Positions 43,456 to 53,176 of a stretch of DNA of 64,000 bases are shown in pieces (position 1 is the first letter of the stretch; each line of letters opens with the position of its first letter). Source of the stretch: Streptomyces sp. A012304 (lineage in GTDB: Bacteria; Actinomycetota; Actinomycetes; Streptomycetales; Streptomycetaceae); the NCBI RefSeq assembly GCF_026008495.1, contig NZ_BQUN01000096.1:1-64000 (forward strand). The letters are read 5' to 3'. The translations under genes and the position numbers were made by a program. A model generated the notes under the pieces. That model did not search any database. It was not told where the DNA came from and saw only the letters and a program-made list of their open reading frames with translations.

Positions 43456-43908
43456 ATGACCGACGACCGTCGCCGCAAGGCCGAGATCCGGGCCCTCCAG
43501 GCAGCCACCGGGCTGCCGTATCTGGAGGCCCGCCGACAGATCACGGCCTTCGCCGAGGTGATGCGGCAGCACCCACGGCTCAACTCCTTCGGTATCGGCG
43601 TCTTCGCCTCTCATCGCCTGACGGCCGAGCAGCGCCGTGACGAACTCGCCGTCGGCCGCGAGGAGTTGGCCGGACGCGTGGCCGTGGTGGTGGAGACGGC
43701 CGCGTGGCTGCGCGAGAACATCACGCCGATCAGGACTCCTGTCGTCAGCAGCTACACCGTGAAACACGTGATGCAGCGGACGACCGGCAGGTACGCCACC
43801 AACGGCGAATTCATCGCCGCCGCTCTCGTCGCCGGCTACGCCTTCAGGTACGACCAGCCGAATGTGCTGTTCGGCATGAGCCGCCGGGATCTGAGCCGGC
43901 TGGACTGA
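43456..43908 (+). CDS. Small conserved protein of unknown function
   Basis: A 150-residue soluble protein, not assigned to a family. The N-terminus is basic and helical (RRRKAEIRALQAATGLPYLE), resembling the ATGxxYxxA helices seen in some DNA-binding or mobilisation proteins, and the C-terminal half (KHVMQRTTGRYATNGEFIAA, GYAFRYD) looks like a compact helical bundle. A GGAG at 43446 precedes the ATG, and TATGCT at 43290 could be a -10. Possible plasmid- or element-derived gene, low certainty. Confidence 0.6.
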   Translation: MTDDRRRKAEIRALQAATGLPYLEARRQITAFAEVMRQHPRLNSFGIGVFASHRLTAEQRRDELAVGREELAGRVAVVVETAAWLRENITPIRTPVVSSYTVKHVMQRTTGRYATNGEFIAAALVAGYAFRYDQPNVLFGMSRRDLSRLD

Positions 43909-43958
43909 GCACCACAGCGGGGATCCCTCCGGCCCTCTGAACGGGCCTCAGGGCCTGT

Positions 43959-45200
43959 TCACGCGCCGATGTCCTGCCGCAGGCGCGCGAACGCCTCGTG
44001 GAAGCCGGGGAAGGTCTTGCGGACGCAGCCGGGGTCGTCGAAGGAGATCCCGGGGGCGCGCAGGCCGGTCACCGCGAAGGACATCACGACGCGATGGTCG
44101 CCGTACGTCTTGATCTCCGCGCCGGACGCCACCGGGCCGGGCTGGATCTCGATCCAGTCCGGTCCCGTGGTCACCTCCACGCCCAGCCGCCGCAGGTTCT
44201 CCGCGCAGGCCTCCAGACGGTCGCACTCCTTGACGCGCGTGTTGGCCACGTCCTCGATGCGCACCGGCCCGGAGGCGAAAGGGGCGAGGGCGGCGAGGGT
44301 GGGCATGGTGTCGGAGATGTCCCGCATGTTCACGGTGAGGCCACGCAGTTCGCCGGTGCCGGACACGGTGGTGCGGTCCGCGCCGGTCTCCACCCGCGCG
44401 CCCATCCGCCGCAGGACGTCCACGAAGCCCAGGTCGCCCTGGAGCGCGCCCGCGCCGAGGCCGGGCACGGTGACCTCGGCGCCCGGCGTCACCGCGGCGG
44501 CCGCGAAGAAGTAGCTCGCCGTGGACGCGTCGGGCTCGATGGCGTAGGTGGTGGCCCGGTAGCCGCCCGGCGGGACGACGAAGACGTCGCCGTCACGGAC
44601 GACCTCCACCCCGAACGCCCGCATCATCGCGAGGGTGATCTCCACGTACGGTGCCGACACCAGGTCGGTGACGGTGATGCGCAGGCCGGTGCGGGTCAGC
44701 GGGCCGAGCAGCAGCAGGGCGGTCAGGTACTGGGACGACTGGCCGGCGTCCAGCACCACGTCCCCGCCCTCCACCCCGGCCGCCCTGACGGTCAGCGGAT
44801 GGTGGCCCTCCGCCTCCTCGTGCCGCAGGTCCACGCCGAGGTCGCGCAGGGCGCGGGTCAACGGCAGCAGGGGTCTGCGGCGCATCTGGGGCGAGGCGTC
44901 GAAGCGGTAGGTGCCGTGGCCGGCGGCGGCCAGGGTGGGCAGGAAGCGGGCGGTGGTGGCGCCGTCGCGGCAGTAGACGTCGGCCTCGGCGGCCGCGGGG
45001 CCCTGCGGGCGTCCGTCGACCTGCCAGGCGTCCGGCGTGCGTCCGACGCGGTAGCCGAGCCGGGTCAGGCCCTCGGCGAAGCCTTCGGTGTCGTCGGAGC
45101 GCAGGGGCCTCTGGAGGGTGGTGACTCCGTCGGCGGCGGCCGCCAGGAACAGGGCACGGGCGGTGATGGACTTGGAACCGGGTATGTCGACGAGGGCCAT
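43959..45200 (-). CDS. aroA: EPSP synthase paralogue
   Basis: A 413-residue 3-phosphoshikimate 1-carboxyvinyltransferase of the inverse beta-alpha barrel fold. The two diagnostic motifs are DIPGSKSITARALFLA at the N-terminus and DAGQSSQYLTALLLLG in mid-protein; GDHRVVMSFAV and CVRKTFPGFHEAF are C-terminal. It starts at the second residue of the usual N-terminus. In the PEP/glyphosate loop the segment is CRDGATTARFLP, with Ala81 where E. coli has Gly96. Not clustered with other shikimate genes, so it may be a secondary copy. It converges on the small unknown gene. Confidence 0.85.
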   Translation of the reverse strand: MALVDIPGSKSITARALFLAAAADGVTTLQRPLRSDDTEGFAEGLTRLGYRVGRTPDAWQVDGRPQGPAAAEADVYCRDGATTARFLPTLAAAGHGTYRFDASPQMRRRPLLPLTRALRDLGVDLRHEEAEGHHPLTVRAAGVEGGDVVLDAGQSSQYLTALLLLGPLTRTGLRITVTDLVSAPYVEITLAMMRAFGVEVVRDGDVFVVPPGGYRATTYAIEPDASTASYFFAAAAVTPGAEVTVPGLGAGALQGDLGFVDVLRRMGARVETGADRTTVSGTGELRGLTVNMRDISDTMPTLAALAPFASGPVRIEDVANTRVKECDRLEACAENLRRLGVEVTTGPDWIEIQPGPVASGAEIKTYGDHRVVMSFAVTGLRAPGISFDDPGCVRKTFPGFHEAFARLRQDIGA

Positions 45201-45549
45201 GCCCGTGATGATCCCGCGACACCATCACGCGGCGCCCGCCCGTCCACGGGGTGGACCGCCCGACCGGCACTCCGGGCACGCCCGCCGCCGTGTTCTCCAG
45301 GCGGGTCCGCCGGCGCACGGTCCAGAAACGGGAACCCGGGGCGGGGGTTGGTCGTCCAATGCGCGAGCTGTCGGATGAGTCTCCTCGGTGCGGTGTCGGC
45401 CCTCGCCGCTGGCTGCGATCGCTGACCACCCTCTCCGCCGCACCGCGGCCGGCAGTGTGCCGTCATCGGCGCGCCCCCTCCGATGCGCCGGTGGCGGCCC
45501 TCTCGCCGGGTACCGTGCAGGCTCCCCGACCGGCCCGGAAGGAGCGCAC

Positions 45550-47334
45550 ATGCCCTCCAGACGTACCGTCCTCGCCGCCACCGCCGGCCTCACCGCGGCC
45601 CTCGCCCTCGACGGCACCGCCCACGCGGACGACCGCCGGCTGCGCGCCCTGATCTCCCGGATGACCCTGGAGGAGAAGGTCGGCCAGGTCTTCGTCACCC
45701 GGGTCTTCGGCCACTCGGCCACCGCCCCCGACGAGGCCGACGCCGACGCCAACCTCGAGGAGCTGGGCGTGCGCACGGCCGCCGAGCTGATCGCCCGTTA
45801 CCGGGTCGGCGGTGTCATCTACTTCGCCTGGGCGCACAACACCCGCGACCCGCTCCGGATCTCGGAGCTGTCCAACGGCCTCCAGCGGGCCGCGCTCCAG
45901 CAGCCGGGGGGAGTGCCGCTGCTGATCTCCACCGACCAGGAGCACGGCGTCGTCGCCCGCGTCGGCGGTCCGGCCACGCTCTTCCCCGGCGCGATGGCGA
46001 TCGGCGCCGGCGGCTCGCCCGGCGACGCCCGCACCCTCGGCCGGCTCGCGGGCCGCGAACTGCGCGCGCTGGGCATCCGCCAGAATTACGCCCCCGTCGC
46101 CGACGTGAACATCGACCCCGCCAACCCGGTCATCGGCGTTCGTTCCTTCGGCGCCGACCCGCAGGCGGTGGCGGCCCTGGCCGCCGCGGAGATCGGGGGC
46201 TACCGGTCTGCGGGGATCGCGACGACCGCCAAGCACTTCCCCGGCCACGGCGACACGGCCGTCGACAGCCACACCGGCTTCCCCGTCATCACCCACACCC
46301 GCCAGGTGTGGGAGGAGCTGGACGCGGTGCCGTTCCGGGCGGCGATCGCGGCCGGCGTCGACTCGATCTTGACCGCGCACCTCCTGGTCCCGGCGCTCGA
46401 CGACTCCGGCGATCCGGCCACGCTCTCCCGGCCCGTCCTCACCGGCCTGCTGCGCGAGCACCTCGGCTACGACGGGGTCGTGGTGACCGATGCCCTCGAC
46501 ATGGCGGGCGTGCGCACCAAGTACGGCGACGACCGCGTCCCCGTGCTCGCGCTGAAGGCGGGCGCCGACCAGCTCCTCAAGCCGCCGGACCTGGGCCTGG
46601 CGTGGAACGCCGTGCTGACGGCCGTACGGGAGGGGGAGCTGACGGAGGAGCGGCTGGAGGAGTCGGTGCTGCGGATCCTGCGGCTGAAGGACCGGCTCGG
46701 CCTGTTCGCCGACCCGTACGTCAGCCCGGCCGCCGTCGAGCGGACCGTCGGTGTCCCCGCGCATCTCGCGGCGGCCGACCGGATCGCCGAGCGGACGACG
46801 ACGCTGCTGGTGAACGAGGGCGGTCTGCTGCCGCTCTCCCCCCGTGAGCGGCCGAGGCTGCTGGTGGTGGGCGCCGACCCGGCGTCGCCCTCCGGCACCA
46901 CCGGCCCGCCCACGACGGTCCTCGCCGCGGCCCTCGGCGACCTCGGCTTCACGGCCACCGCCCTGTCCACCGGCACCAGCCCGGCGCCCGAGGCGATCGC
47001 CGGGGCGGTGACGGCGGCGGCCGAGGCCGACGCGGTGATCGTGACGACGTACGAGGTCACCGCCGGCAGCCCGCAGCGGACGCTGGTGGAGCGCCTGTCG
47101 GCGACCGGCCGCCCGGTGGTGGCGGTGGCCGTCCGCAACCCGTACGACGTCGCTCATCTGCCGTCGGCCCGGGCCTGCCTGGCGGCCTACTCCTGGACCG
47201 ACGTCGAACTGCGCGCCGCGGCCCGGGTGATCGCCGGCACGGTCACGCCGCGCGGCAGGCTCCCGGTGCCGGTACGGCACGCGGCCGACCCGGCACAACT
47301 GCTGTACCCGATCGGCCACGGCCTGACGTACTAA
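45550..47334 (+). CDS. Exported glycoside hydrolase family 3 (NagZ-like)
   Basis: A 594-residue secreted beta-N-acetylglucosaminidase-like GH3 enzyme. A Tat signal (PSRRTVLAATAGLTAALAL, cut after AHA) precedes a catalytic barrel containing KHFPGHGDTAVDSH, the mobile-loop histidine motif of NagZ-like enzymes, and the nucleophile in VVVTDALDMAGV. A C-terminal alpha/beta domain follows. ATG at 45550 with AAGGAGC upstream; an upstream frame to 45388 lies in the region divergent from aroA. It may recycle peptidoglycan or degrade chitin fragments outside the cell. Confidence 0.9.
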   Translation: MPSRRTVLAATAGLTAALALDGTAHADDRRLRALISRMTLEEKVGQVFVTRVFGHSATAPDEADADANLEELGVRTAAELIARYRVGGVIYFAWAHNTRDPLRISELSNGLQRAALQQPGGVPLLISTDQEHGVVARVGGPATLFPGAMAIGAGGSPGDARTLGRLAGRELRALGIRQNYAPVADVNIDPANPVIGVRSFGADPQAVAALAAAEIGGYRSAGIATTAKHFPGHGDTAVDSHTGFPVITHTRQVWEELDAVPFRAAIAAGVDSILTAHLLVPALDDSGDPATLSRPVLTGLLREHLGYDGVVVTDALDMAGVRTKYGDDRVPVLALKAGADQLLKPPDLGLAWNAVLTAVREGELTEERLEESVLRILRLKDRLGLFADPYVSPAAVERTVGVPAHLAAADRIAERTTTLLVNEGGLLPLSPRERPRLLVVGADPASPSGTTGPPTTVLAAALGDLGFTATALSTGTSPAPEAIAGAVTAAAEADAVIVTTYEVTAGSPQRTLVERLSATGRPVVAVAVRNPYDVAHLPSARACLAAYSWTDVELRAAARVIAGTVTPRGRLPVPVRHAADPAQLLYPIGHGLTY

Positions 47335-47365
47335 GCGCCGGTCGCGGACCGGTGGCGGTGCGCGG

Positions 47366-48778
47366 TCACGGCCGCAGGGTGGGCTCGCGTTCGATGTCGC
47401 GGACGTCCAGCTTCGCGTCGAACTTCGCCAGCGGCTTCGCCCGGTCGACGGCGGCGGGTGCGACGCCCGCCCAGTCCAGGATCCGTGCCGTGGCCAGGGC
47501 CTTGTCGTCGGCGACCAGGCCGGCGACGTTGGCGCCGTGGTTCATGCCGGGCGCGGTGAGCACGTACGAGTCCTTCGCGCCCTTGCCGAGGTGGAAGGGC
47601 TCCGCGCCCCACGGGTCGTTCTGGCCGTAGACGAAGAGCATCCGGCGGGCGTTGTGACGGACCCAGGTGTCGATGTCGCGCATCGCCCACGGCTGGAACT
47701 TCATCGGGATGTCGCGGGGGACGAAGTTGCGCGGGGGCTGGTAGCCGTAGCGGATGTACTTCTTCTCGATGTGCGGGAAGTGGATGGTGGGGGCGCCCAG
47801 TTGGGTGCCCGCCTGGTAGTAGTACGGCGTGTACGGCGACAGGCCCTGGTCCGCGTAGAACGAGAAGCCCGAGATGGTGTCGACGGAGTTCCAGATCTCG
47901 TCGTCGGTGGCGTTCGGCGCGTCGGCCGGGACCGAGTCGCAGTCCGAGAGCCTGCTGTACTGCCAGAAGCCCCACACGTAGTCCAGGACGACGGCCTCGT
48001 AGGCGCGGTCCAGGCCGCCGACGGTGTCGAAGGTGAGGCCCTCCGCCGCCGCGTACTCCGCGTACTTCTTCTCCAGCGGCTCTCGGCGCACCAGCGCCTC
48101 GCGCTGCACGGCGTTCAGCCGGTCGCGGCACTCCTTGGTGCCGACGGTCGCGAAGAAGCGGTCGTAGGCGGAGTCCTCGTGGTTGACGACGTCGTTGGGG
48201 GCGACGTACGCGACGACGCCGTCCATGTCCCTGGGGTAGAAGCGCTCGTAGTAGGTGGCGGTCATGCCGCCCTTGGAGCCGCCCGTGGAGATCCAGTTCT
48301 TCGGGTAGACCGTCTTCAGGGCCTCGAAGATGCGGTGCTGGTCGCTGGCCGCCTGCCAGATGTCCAGCTTGGACCAGTCGGCCGGGTCGGGGCGGGACGG
48401 CGTGAAGAAGCGGTACTCCATGGAGACCTGGTTGCCGTCGACGATCTGGGTCGGCTCGCGGCGGCCGGGGGTGGTGGAGACGTTGTAGCCGCTGGTGTAG
48501 AAGACCGTCGGGCGGCTGACGTCCTTGTGCAGCACGGTGATCCGCTGCTGGAACGTGCCCTTGGCGGGGTGCCGGTGGTCGACCGGTTGCGTGTAGTTCA
48601 GGACGAAGAAGCGGTAGCCGGGGTACGGCTTCTCCTGGACCAGGCTCATGCCCGGTACGGAGAGCAGCCGGTCTTTGATGTCCGTGGCCTCCGGCTCGGC
48701 CGCGGTCGCGGCCCCCGCCGTGCTCAACGTGCCTATGAGCACGGTGAGCGCCAGCAGCCATCTGAGCGCCTTGCGCAT
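47366..48778 (-). CDS. Secreted S37-family (PS-10) tripeptidyl aminopeptidase
   Basis: A 470-residue secreted alpha/beta-hydrolase peptidase of family S37. The signal peptide is MRKALRWLLALTVLIGTLST with cleavage after ATAA. The nucleophile elbow is GGSKGGMTATYYERF (Ser in GGSKGG), the Asp lies in FVYGQNDPWGAEPF and the His in PGMNHGANVAG. Family members remove N-terminal tripeptides from secreted proteins and peptides. Start at ATG 48778, where the signal peptide begins and GGAAGGG precedes it. Converges on the GH3 gene. Confidence 0.9.
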   Translation of the reverse strand: MRKALRWLLALTVLIGTLSTAGAATAAEPEATDIKDRLLSVPGMSLVQEKPYPGYRFFVLNYTQPVDHRHPAKGTFQQRITVLHKDVSRPTVFYTSGYNVSTTPGRREPTQIVDGNQVSMEYRFFTPSRPDPADWSKLDIWQAASDQHRIFEALKTVYPKNWISTGGSKGGMTATYYERFYPRDMDGVVAYVAPNDVVNHEDSAYDRFFATVGTKECRDRLNAVQREALVRREPLEKKYAEYAAAEGLTFDTVGGLDRAYEAVVLDYVWGFWQYSRLSDCDSVPADAPNATDDEIWNSVDTISGFSFYADQGLSPYTPYYYQAGTQLGAPTIHFPHIEKKYIRYGYQPPRNFVPRDIPMKFQPWAMRDIDTWVRHNARRMLFVYGQNDPWGAEPFHLGKGAKDSYVLTAPGMNHGANVAGLVADDKALATARILDWAGVAPAAVDRAKPLAKFDAKLDVRDIEREPTLRP

Positions 48779-48870
48779 GCGCGTGCACCCTTCCCTGTGA
48801 GACAGATGTGCGCCGGAAGCTATCGGAGCAACACCTGTCACACCAGAGGGCGTTGGCGAATGTCAGTGGG

Positions 48871-49269
48871 TCAGAAGTGGATCCAGCCGGAGGCGTACGA
48901 GCCGGTCCCGACCGATCCGGTCACCCGCACCGGGCGATTTCCGGCGTACACGCTCACCGGGTCCGAAGTGCGGGTGTGGCTCCGCGACTTCTTCACGGCG
49001 ACATGGCCGCGCGCCTGCACACTGACCGAGATCCGCCTCTTGGTGCCGGGGTACTTCTGGTAGGTGATGGCGCAGATCCGGCCACCGCCCTTGTAGACGT
49101 GCACGGAGCCGGTGGCGAACGGCAGGGTCCGCACCTTCCGGCCCGTGCAGGACGCGGGCGCGGCCTGGGCGGTGCCCGGCGCGGCGAGCGCGAGCACCCC
49201 GGACGCGGTCAGCACGGCCAGCACCACCGCCAGCCGTCGGCGTATGTCCCCCCGCGCACCACTGCCCAC
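48871..49269 (-). CDS. Small secreted basic protein
   Basis: A protein of about 132 residues, or 153 if the ATG at 49332 is used. A signal peptide (RRRLAVVLAVLTASGVLALA, cut after AQA) precedes a mature part of about 95 residues with a single cysteine pair (CTGRKV, RICAITY) and much Lys/Arg/Ser/Thr: RISVSVQARGHVAVKKSRS. Unrecognised; composition and size fit a cell-wall-binding or signalling protein. The GTG at 49269 follows GGGGAC and gives the shorter N-terminus. It lies between the ABC exporter and the S37 peptidase on the same strand. Confidence 0.6.
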   Translation of the reverse strand: MGSGARGDIRRRLAVVLAVLTASGVLALAAPGTAQAAPASCTGRKVRTLPFATGSVHVYKGGGRICAITYQKYPGTKRRISVSVQARGHVAVKKSRSHTRTSDPVSVYAGNRPVRVTGSVGTGSYASGWIHF

Positions 49270-49354
49270 GGTCCCCGTCCCCTCCCGCGTATGACGTACC
49301 GAACCCCGTACAGATGTACGGACGCACGTCATATGCCGGACGGTTGCACGGGCG

Positions 49355-52300
49355 TCACCAGGACGCGCCGACCGGCTCCTCCGGCTCGGCCTCCCCGACG
49401 AACGTCCGCCACAGGCGCGCGTAGTGCCCGCCGCGGGCGAGCAGTTCGTCGTGCGTGCCGTCCTCCGCGACCCGGCCGTGGTCCATGACGACGACCCGGT
49501 CGGCGCGGGCCGCCGTCGTCAGGCGGTGGGCGACGACCAGTGTCGTACGGCGGCCCGCCAGACGGTCGGTGGCCTGGTTGACCTGGGCCTCGGTGGCCAG
49601 GTCCAGCGCGGCGGTGGCCTCGTCGAGGAGGAGGATGTCGGGGTCGACCAGCTCGGCGCGGGCCAGGGCGATCAGCTGGCGCTGGCCGGCGGAGAGGTTG
49701 CGGCCGCGTTCGGCGACCTCGTGGAGGTAGCCGCCGTCGAGCGTCGCGATCATCTCGTGGGCGCCCACCGCCCGCGCCGCCGCCTCCACCTCGGCGTCGG
49801 TGGCGTCGGGACGGCCGTAGGCGATGGCGTCACGGACGGTGCCGGGGAAGAGGTACGCCTCCTGGGGGACGACCCCGAGCCGGTGGCGGTACGCCGTGAG
49901 GTCGAGGGAGCGCAGGTCGGTTCCGTCGACCAGCACCCGGCCGCGGGTGGGGTCGTAGAACCGGGCGACCAGCTTGACCAGCGTCGACTTGCCCGCGCCG
50001 GTCTCGCCGACGAAGGCGACGGTCTGGCCGGCGGGGATGCGCAGGTCGATGCCGCCGAGCGCCTCCTCCTCGTCGGTGTACGCGAAGCGCACGTCCTCGA
50101 AGGTGATCTCGCCGCGCAGGGAGGGGACCTCCCGCGGCTCGTCGGCGGACTCGGTGGACGTCGGCTCGCGCAGCAGCTCCTGGATGCGGCCCAGCGAGAC
50201 CGTGGCCTGCTGGTAGCCGTCGAAGACCTGGGAGAGCTGCTGGACGGGCGCGAAGAACAGGTCGATGTAGAGCAGGTACGCGACGAGCGCGCCGGTCGTG
50301 AGCGTCGCGTCGTCCACCCGGCCGGCGCCCGCGATCAGCACGGCCGCCGCGGCCGCCGACGACAGGAACTGCACGAACGGGAAGTAGACCGAGATCAGCC
50401 ACTGGCCCCGGATCCGCGCCCGGCGGTAGCTGTCGCTGCGCTGCGCGAACCGCGCCCCGCCGTCCCGCTCGCGGCGGAAGGCCTGCACGATCCGCAGCCC
50501 GGCCACCGACTCCTGGAGGTCGGCGTTGACCACGGCCACCCGCTCCCGGGCGAGCTCGTAGGCCTTGACGCTCGCGCGGCGGAAGAAGTAGGTGGCGATG
50601 ATCAGCGGGGGCAGGGTGGCGAAGACGACGAGGGCGAGCTGCACGTCGATCACCAGCAGGGCGACCATGATGCCGAAGAAGGTGACGACCGAGACGAACG
50701 CCGTGACCAGGCCGGTCTGGAGGAACGTGGACAGCGCGTCGACGTCCGTGGTCATCCGGGTCATGATCCGGCCGGTCAGCTCGCGCTCGTAGTAGTCGAG
50801 GCCGAGCCGCTGGAGCTGGGCGAAGATCTTCAGGCGCAGGGAGTACAGGACGCGTTCGCCGGTTCGGCCGGTCATCCGCATCTCGCCGGTCTGCGCGGCC
50901 CACTGCACGAGCACCGCCAGCAGGGCCAGCAGCGAGGCCGCCCACACGGCGCCCAGCGCCGCCCGGGTGACGCCCTCGTCGATGCCGTGCCGGATCATCA
51001 CCGGCAGCAGCAGTCCCATGCCGGCGTCGACGGCGACCAGGCCGAGGCTGATCAGCAGGGGCGTCCCGAAGCCGCGCAGCAGCCGGCGCAGGCCGTAGGA
51101 GTCCTCGGGGGTGACCGCGCGGGCCTCGTCGATGTCGGGGGTGTCGGTCGCGGGCGGCAGCGCCTCCACCTGGGCGAGGAGTTCCGGGGTGGCGGGCGTG
51201 CCGGCCAGGGCGGTGTCCTTGGGGTCCTTGGGCTCGCGGTCGCCGGTCCACAGCCGGGGCGTCACCCCGCGCTCGGCGTCGAACTCGGCGTCCAGTTCGT
51301 CCCGTACGGAGGTGTCCTCGACGGGGGAGGTCCGCTGGGCGTGGCCCGGGGAGACGCCGCCCAGTTCGTCCGGGTCGGTGAGCAGGCGCCGGTACAGCGG
51401 GGACCGCCGCTGGAGCTCCTCGTGGGTGCCGAGGTCGGCGAGCCGGCCGCCGTCGAGGACGGCGATGCGGTCGGCGAGGTTGAGGGTGGAGCGGCGGTGC
51501 GCGATCAGGAGGGTCGTGCGGCCCTCCATGACGTGTCTGAGGGCCTCGTGGATCTCGTGTTCCACGCGGGCGTCGACGGCCGAGGTCGCGTCGTCGAGGA
51601 CGAGCAGGCGCGGGTCGGTGAGGATGGCGCGGGCGAGGGCGACGCGCTGGCGCTGGCCGCCGGAGAGGGTCAGGCCCTGCTCGCCGACCTTGGTGGCGTA
51701 GCCCTGGGGCAGTTCGGCGATGAAGCGGTCGGCCTGGGCGGCGCGGGCGGCGGCCTGGATCTCCTCGTCGGTGGCGTCCGGGCGGCCGTAGGCGATGTTG
51801 GCGCGGACGGTGTCGGAGAAGAGGAAGGAGTCCTCGGGGACCAGTCCGATCGCGGCCCGCAGGGAGTCCGTGGTCAGCTCGCGGACGTCGTGGCCGCCGA
51901 CGAGGACCGCGCCGCGCGTCACGTCGTAGAAGCGGGGCAGCAGCAGGGAGACGGTCGACTTGCCGGACCCGGAGGAGCCGACGACGGCGAGGGTCTCGCC
52001 CGGGCGGATCTCGAAGCTCAGCCCGTCGAGCACCGGCCGGCCGTCCTCGTAGGCGAAGGTGACGTCGTCGAACTCGACCGTGGCGGGCGCGTCAGCGGGC
52101 AGTTCCTTGGTGCCGTCCTTCAGGGTCGGCTCGGTGTCGATCAGCTCCAGGACGCGTTCGGTGCCCGCGCGGGCCTGCTGGCCGACGGTGAGGACCATGG
52201 CGAGCATGCGGACCGGACCGACGAGCTGCGCGAGGTAGGTGGAGAAGGCGACGAAGGTGCCGAGGGTGATGTGGCCGCGTACGGCGAGCCAGCCGCCGAG

Positions 52301-53083
52301 GGCGAGCATCGCGACCTGGCCGAGTGCGGGCACGGCCTGGAGGGCCGGGGTGTACCTGGCGTTCAGCCGGATCGTGCGCAGCCGCCCCGCGAAGAGCCTG
52401 CGGCCGACCTCCCGCAGCTTGCCGGTCTCCTGCTCCTCCTGCCCGAAGCCCTTCACCACGCGGACGCCGCTGACGGCGCCGTCGACGACACCCGCGACGG
52501 CCGCCGCCTGGGCCTGCGCGTACCAGGTGGCCGGGTGCAGCCGGGTGCGGCTGTGCTTGGCGATCCACCACAGGGCGGGCGCCACGGCCAGCGCGACCAG
52601 GGTGAGCGGCGGCGACAGCCACGCCATGACCACCAGGGAGATCAGGAAGAGCAGGATGTTCCCGATGGTCATCGGGAGCATGAAGAGCAGGCCCTGGATG
52701 AGCTGGAGGTCGCTGGTGGCGCGGCCGACGACCTGGCCGGTGGACAGCTCGTCCTGGCGGCGGCCGTCCAGCCGGGTGAGCGTGCCGTACATCTCGGTGC
52801 GCAGGTCGTGCTGGACGTCGAGGGCGAGGCGGCCGCCGTAGTAGCGGCGGACGTAGGTGAAGGCGTAGACGAGGAGGGCGGCGACGATCAGGGCGCCCGC
52901 CCAGGGGGCCATGGCGCGGCTGTGGTCGCCGATGACGTCGTCGATGATCACCTTGGTGATCAGCGGGACGACCGCCATGACGGCCATGCCGGCGAGGGAG
53001 GAGCCGAGGGCGAGGACGACGTCCCCGGGATGACGCCAGGCGTAGCCGGCGAGTCGTCGTGCCCATCCCCGTTGCGGTCCCAC
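49355..53083 (-). CDS. Fused double ABC exporter (two TMD-NBD units)
   Basis: A 1242-residue protein with two complete ABC exporter halves. Half 1: six helices then Walker A GSSGSGKST (about 369), signature LSGGQRQRV and Walker B LLVLDDATSAVD. Half 2: six helices then Walker A GETGAGKST (about 1023), signature LSAGQRQLI and LLLDEATAALD. The catalytic Glu after Walker B is Asp in half 1 only, so one ATP site is likely degenerate, as in heterodimeric exporters. A charged linker of about 100 residues joins the halves. I start it at the GTG 53083, with GGAGGG 7 nt upstream; an ATG at 53152 has its ribosome site touching the start codon. Substrate unknown; drug or lipid export is likely. Confidence 0.92.
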   Translation of the reverse strand: MGPQRGWARRLAGYAWRHPGDVVLALGSSLAGMAVMAVVPLITKVIIDDVIGDHSRAMAPWAGALIVAALLVYAFTYVRRYYGGRLALDVQHDLRTEMYGTLTRLDGRRQDELSTGQVVGRATSDLQLIQGLLFMLPMTIGNILLFLISLVVMAWLSPPLTLVALAVAPALWWIAKHSRTRLHPATWYAQAQAAAVAGVVDGAVSGVRVVKGFGQEEQETGKLREVGRRLFAGRLRTIRLNARYTPALQAVPALGQVAMLALGGWLAVRGHITLGTFVAFSTYLAQLVGPVRMLAMVLTVGQQARAGTERVLELIDTEPTLKDGTKELPADAPATVEFDDVTFAYEDGRPVLDGLSFEIRPGETLAVVGSSGSGKSTVSLLLPRFYDVTRGAVLVGGHDVRELTTDSLRAAIGLVPEDSFLFSDTVRANIAYGRPDATDEEIQAAARAAQADRFIAELPQGYATKVGEQGLTLSGGQRQRVALARAILTDPRLLVLDDATSAVDARVEHEIHEALRHVMEGRTTLLIAHRRSTLNLADRIAVLDGGRLADLGTHEELQRRSPLYRRLLTDPDELGGVSPGHAQRTSPVEDTSVRDELDAEFDAERGVTPRLWTGDREPKDPKDTALAGTPATPELLAQVEALPPATDTPDIDEARAVTPEDSYGLRRLLRGFGTPLLISLGLVAVDAGMGLLLPVMIRHGIDEGVTRAALGAVWAASLLALLAVLVQWAAQTGEMRMTGRTGERVLYSLRLKIFAQLQRLGLDYYERELTGRIMTRMTTDVDALSTFLQTGLVTAFVSVVTFFGIMVALLVIDVQLALVVFATLPPLIIATYFFRRASVKAYELARERVAVVNADLQESVAGLRIVQAFRRERDGGARFAQRSDSYRRARIRGQWLISVYFPFVQFLSSAAAAAVLIAGAGRVDDATLTTGALVAYLLYIDLFFAPVQQLSQVFDGYQQATVSLGRIQELLREPTSTESADEPREVPSLRGEITFEDVRFAYTDEEEALGGIDLRIPAGQTVAFVGETGAGKSTLVKLVARFYDPTRGRVLVDGTDLRSLDLTAYRHRLGVVPQEAYLFPGTVRDAIAYGRPDATDAEVEAAARAVGAHEMIATLDGGYLHEVAERGRNLSAGQRQLIALARAELVDPDILLLDEATAALDLATEAQVNQATDRLAGRRTTLVVAHRLTTAARADRVVVMDHGRVAEDGTHDELLARGGHYARLWRTFVGEAEPEEPVGASW

Positions 53084-53176
53084 GCGGGTGCCCTCCGTTT
53101 TTTCCGTCCCGATCTTCCGGAAGGCACCAACGCGGATTGAAGCGGATTTCATCCCTCCGCAACAATGGGTGAACGG

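Noticed and set aside
49424..53140. A plus-strand open frame of about 1238 codons opposite the ABC exporter, and similar long frames (such as 17018-19999 minus) elsewhere
   Set aside because: They are mirror frames of real genes caused by high GC: no stops occur, but composition is biased, no domain is recognised and the genuine gene is on the other strand.
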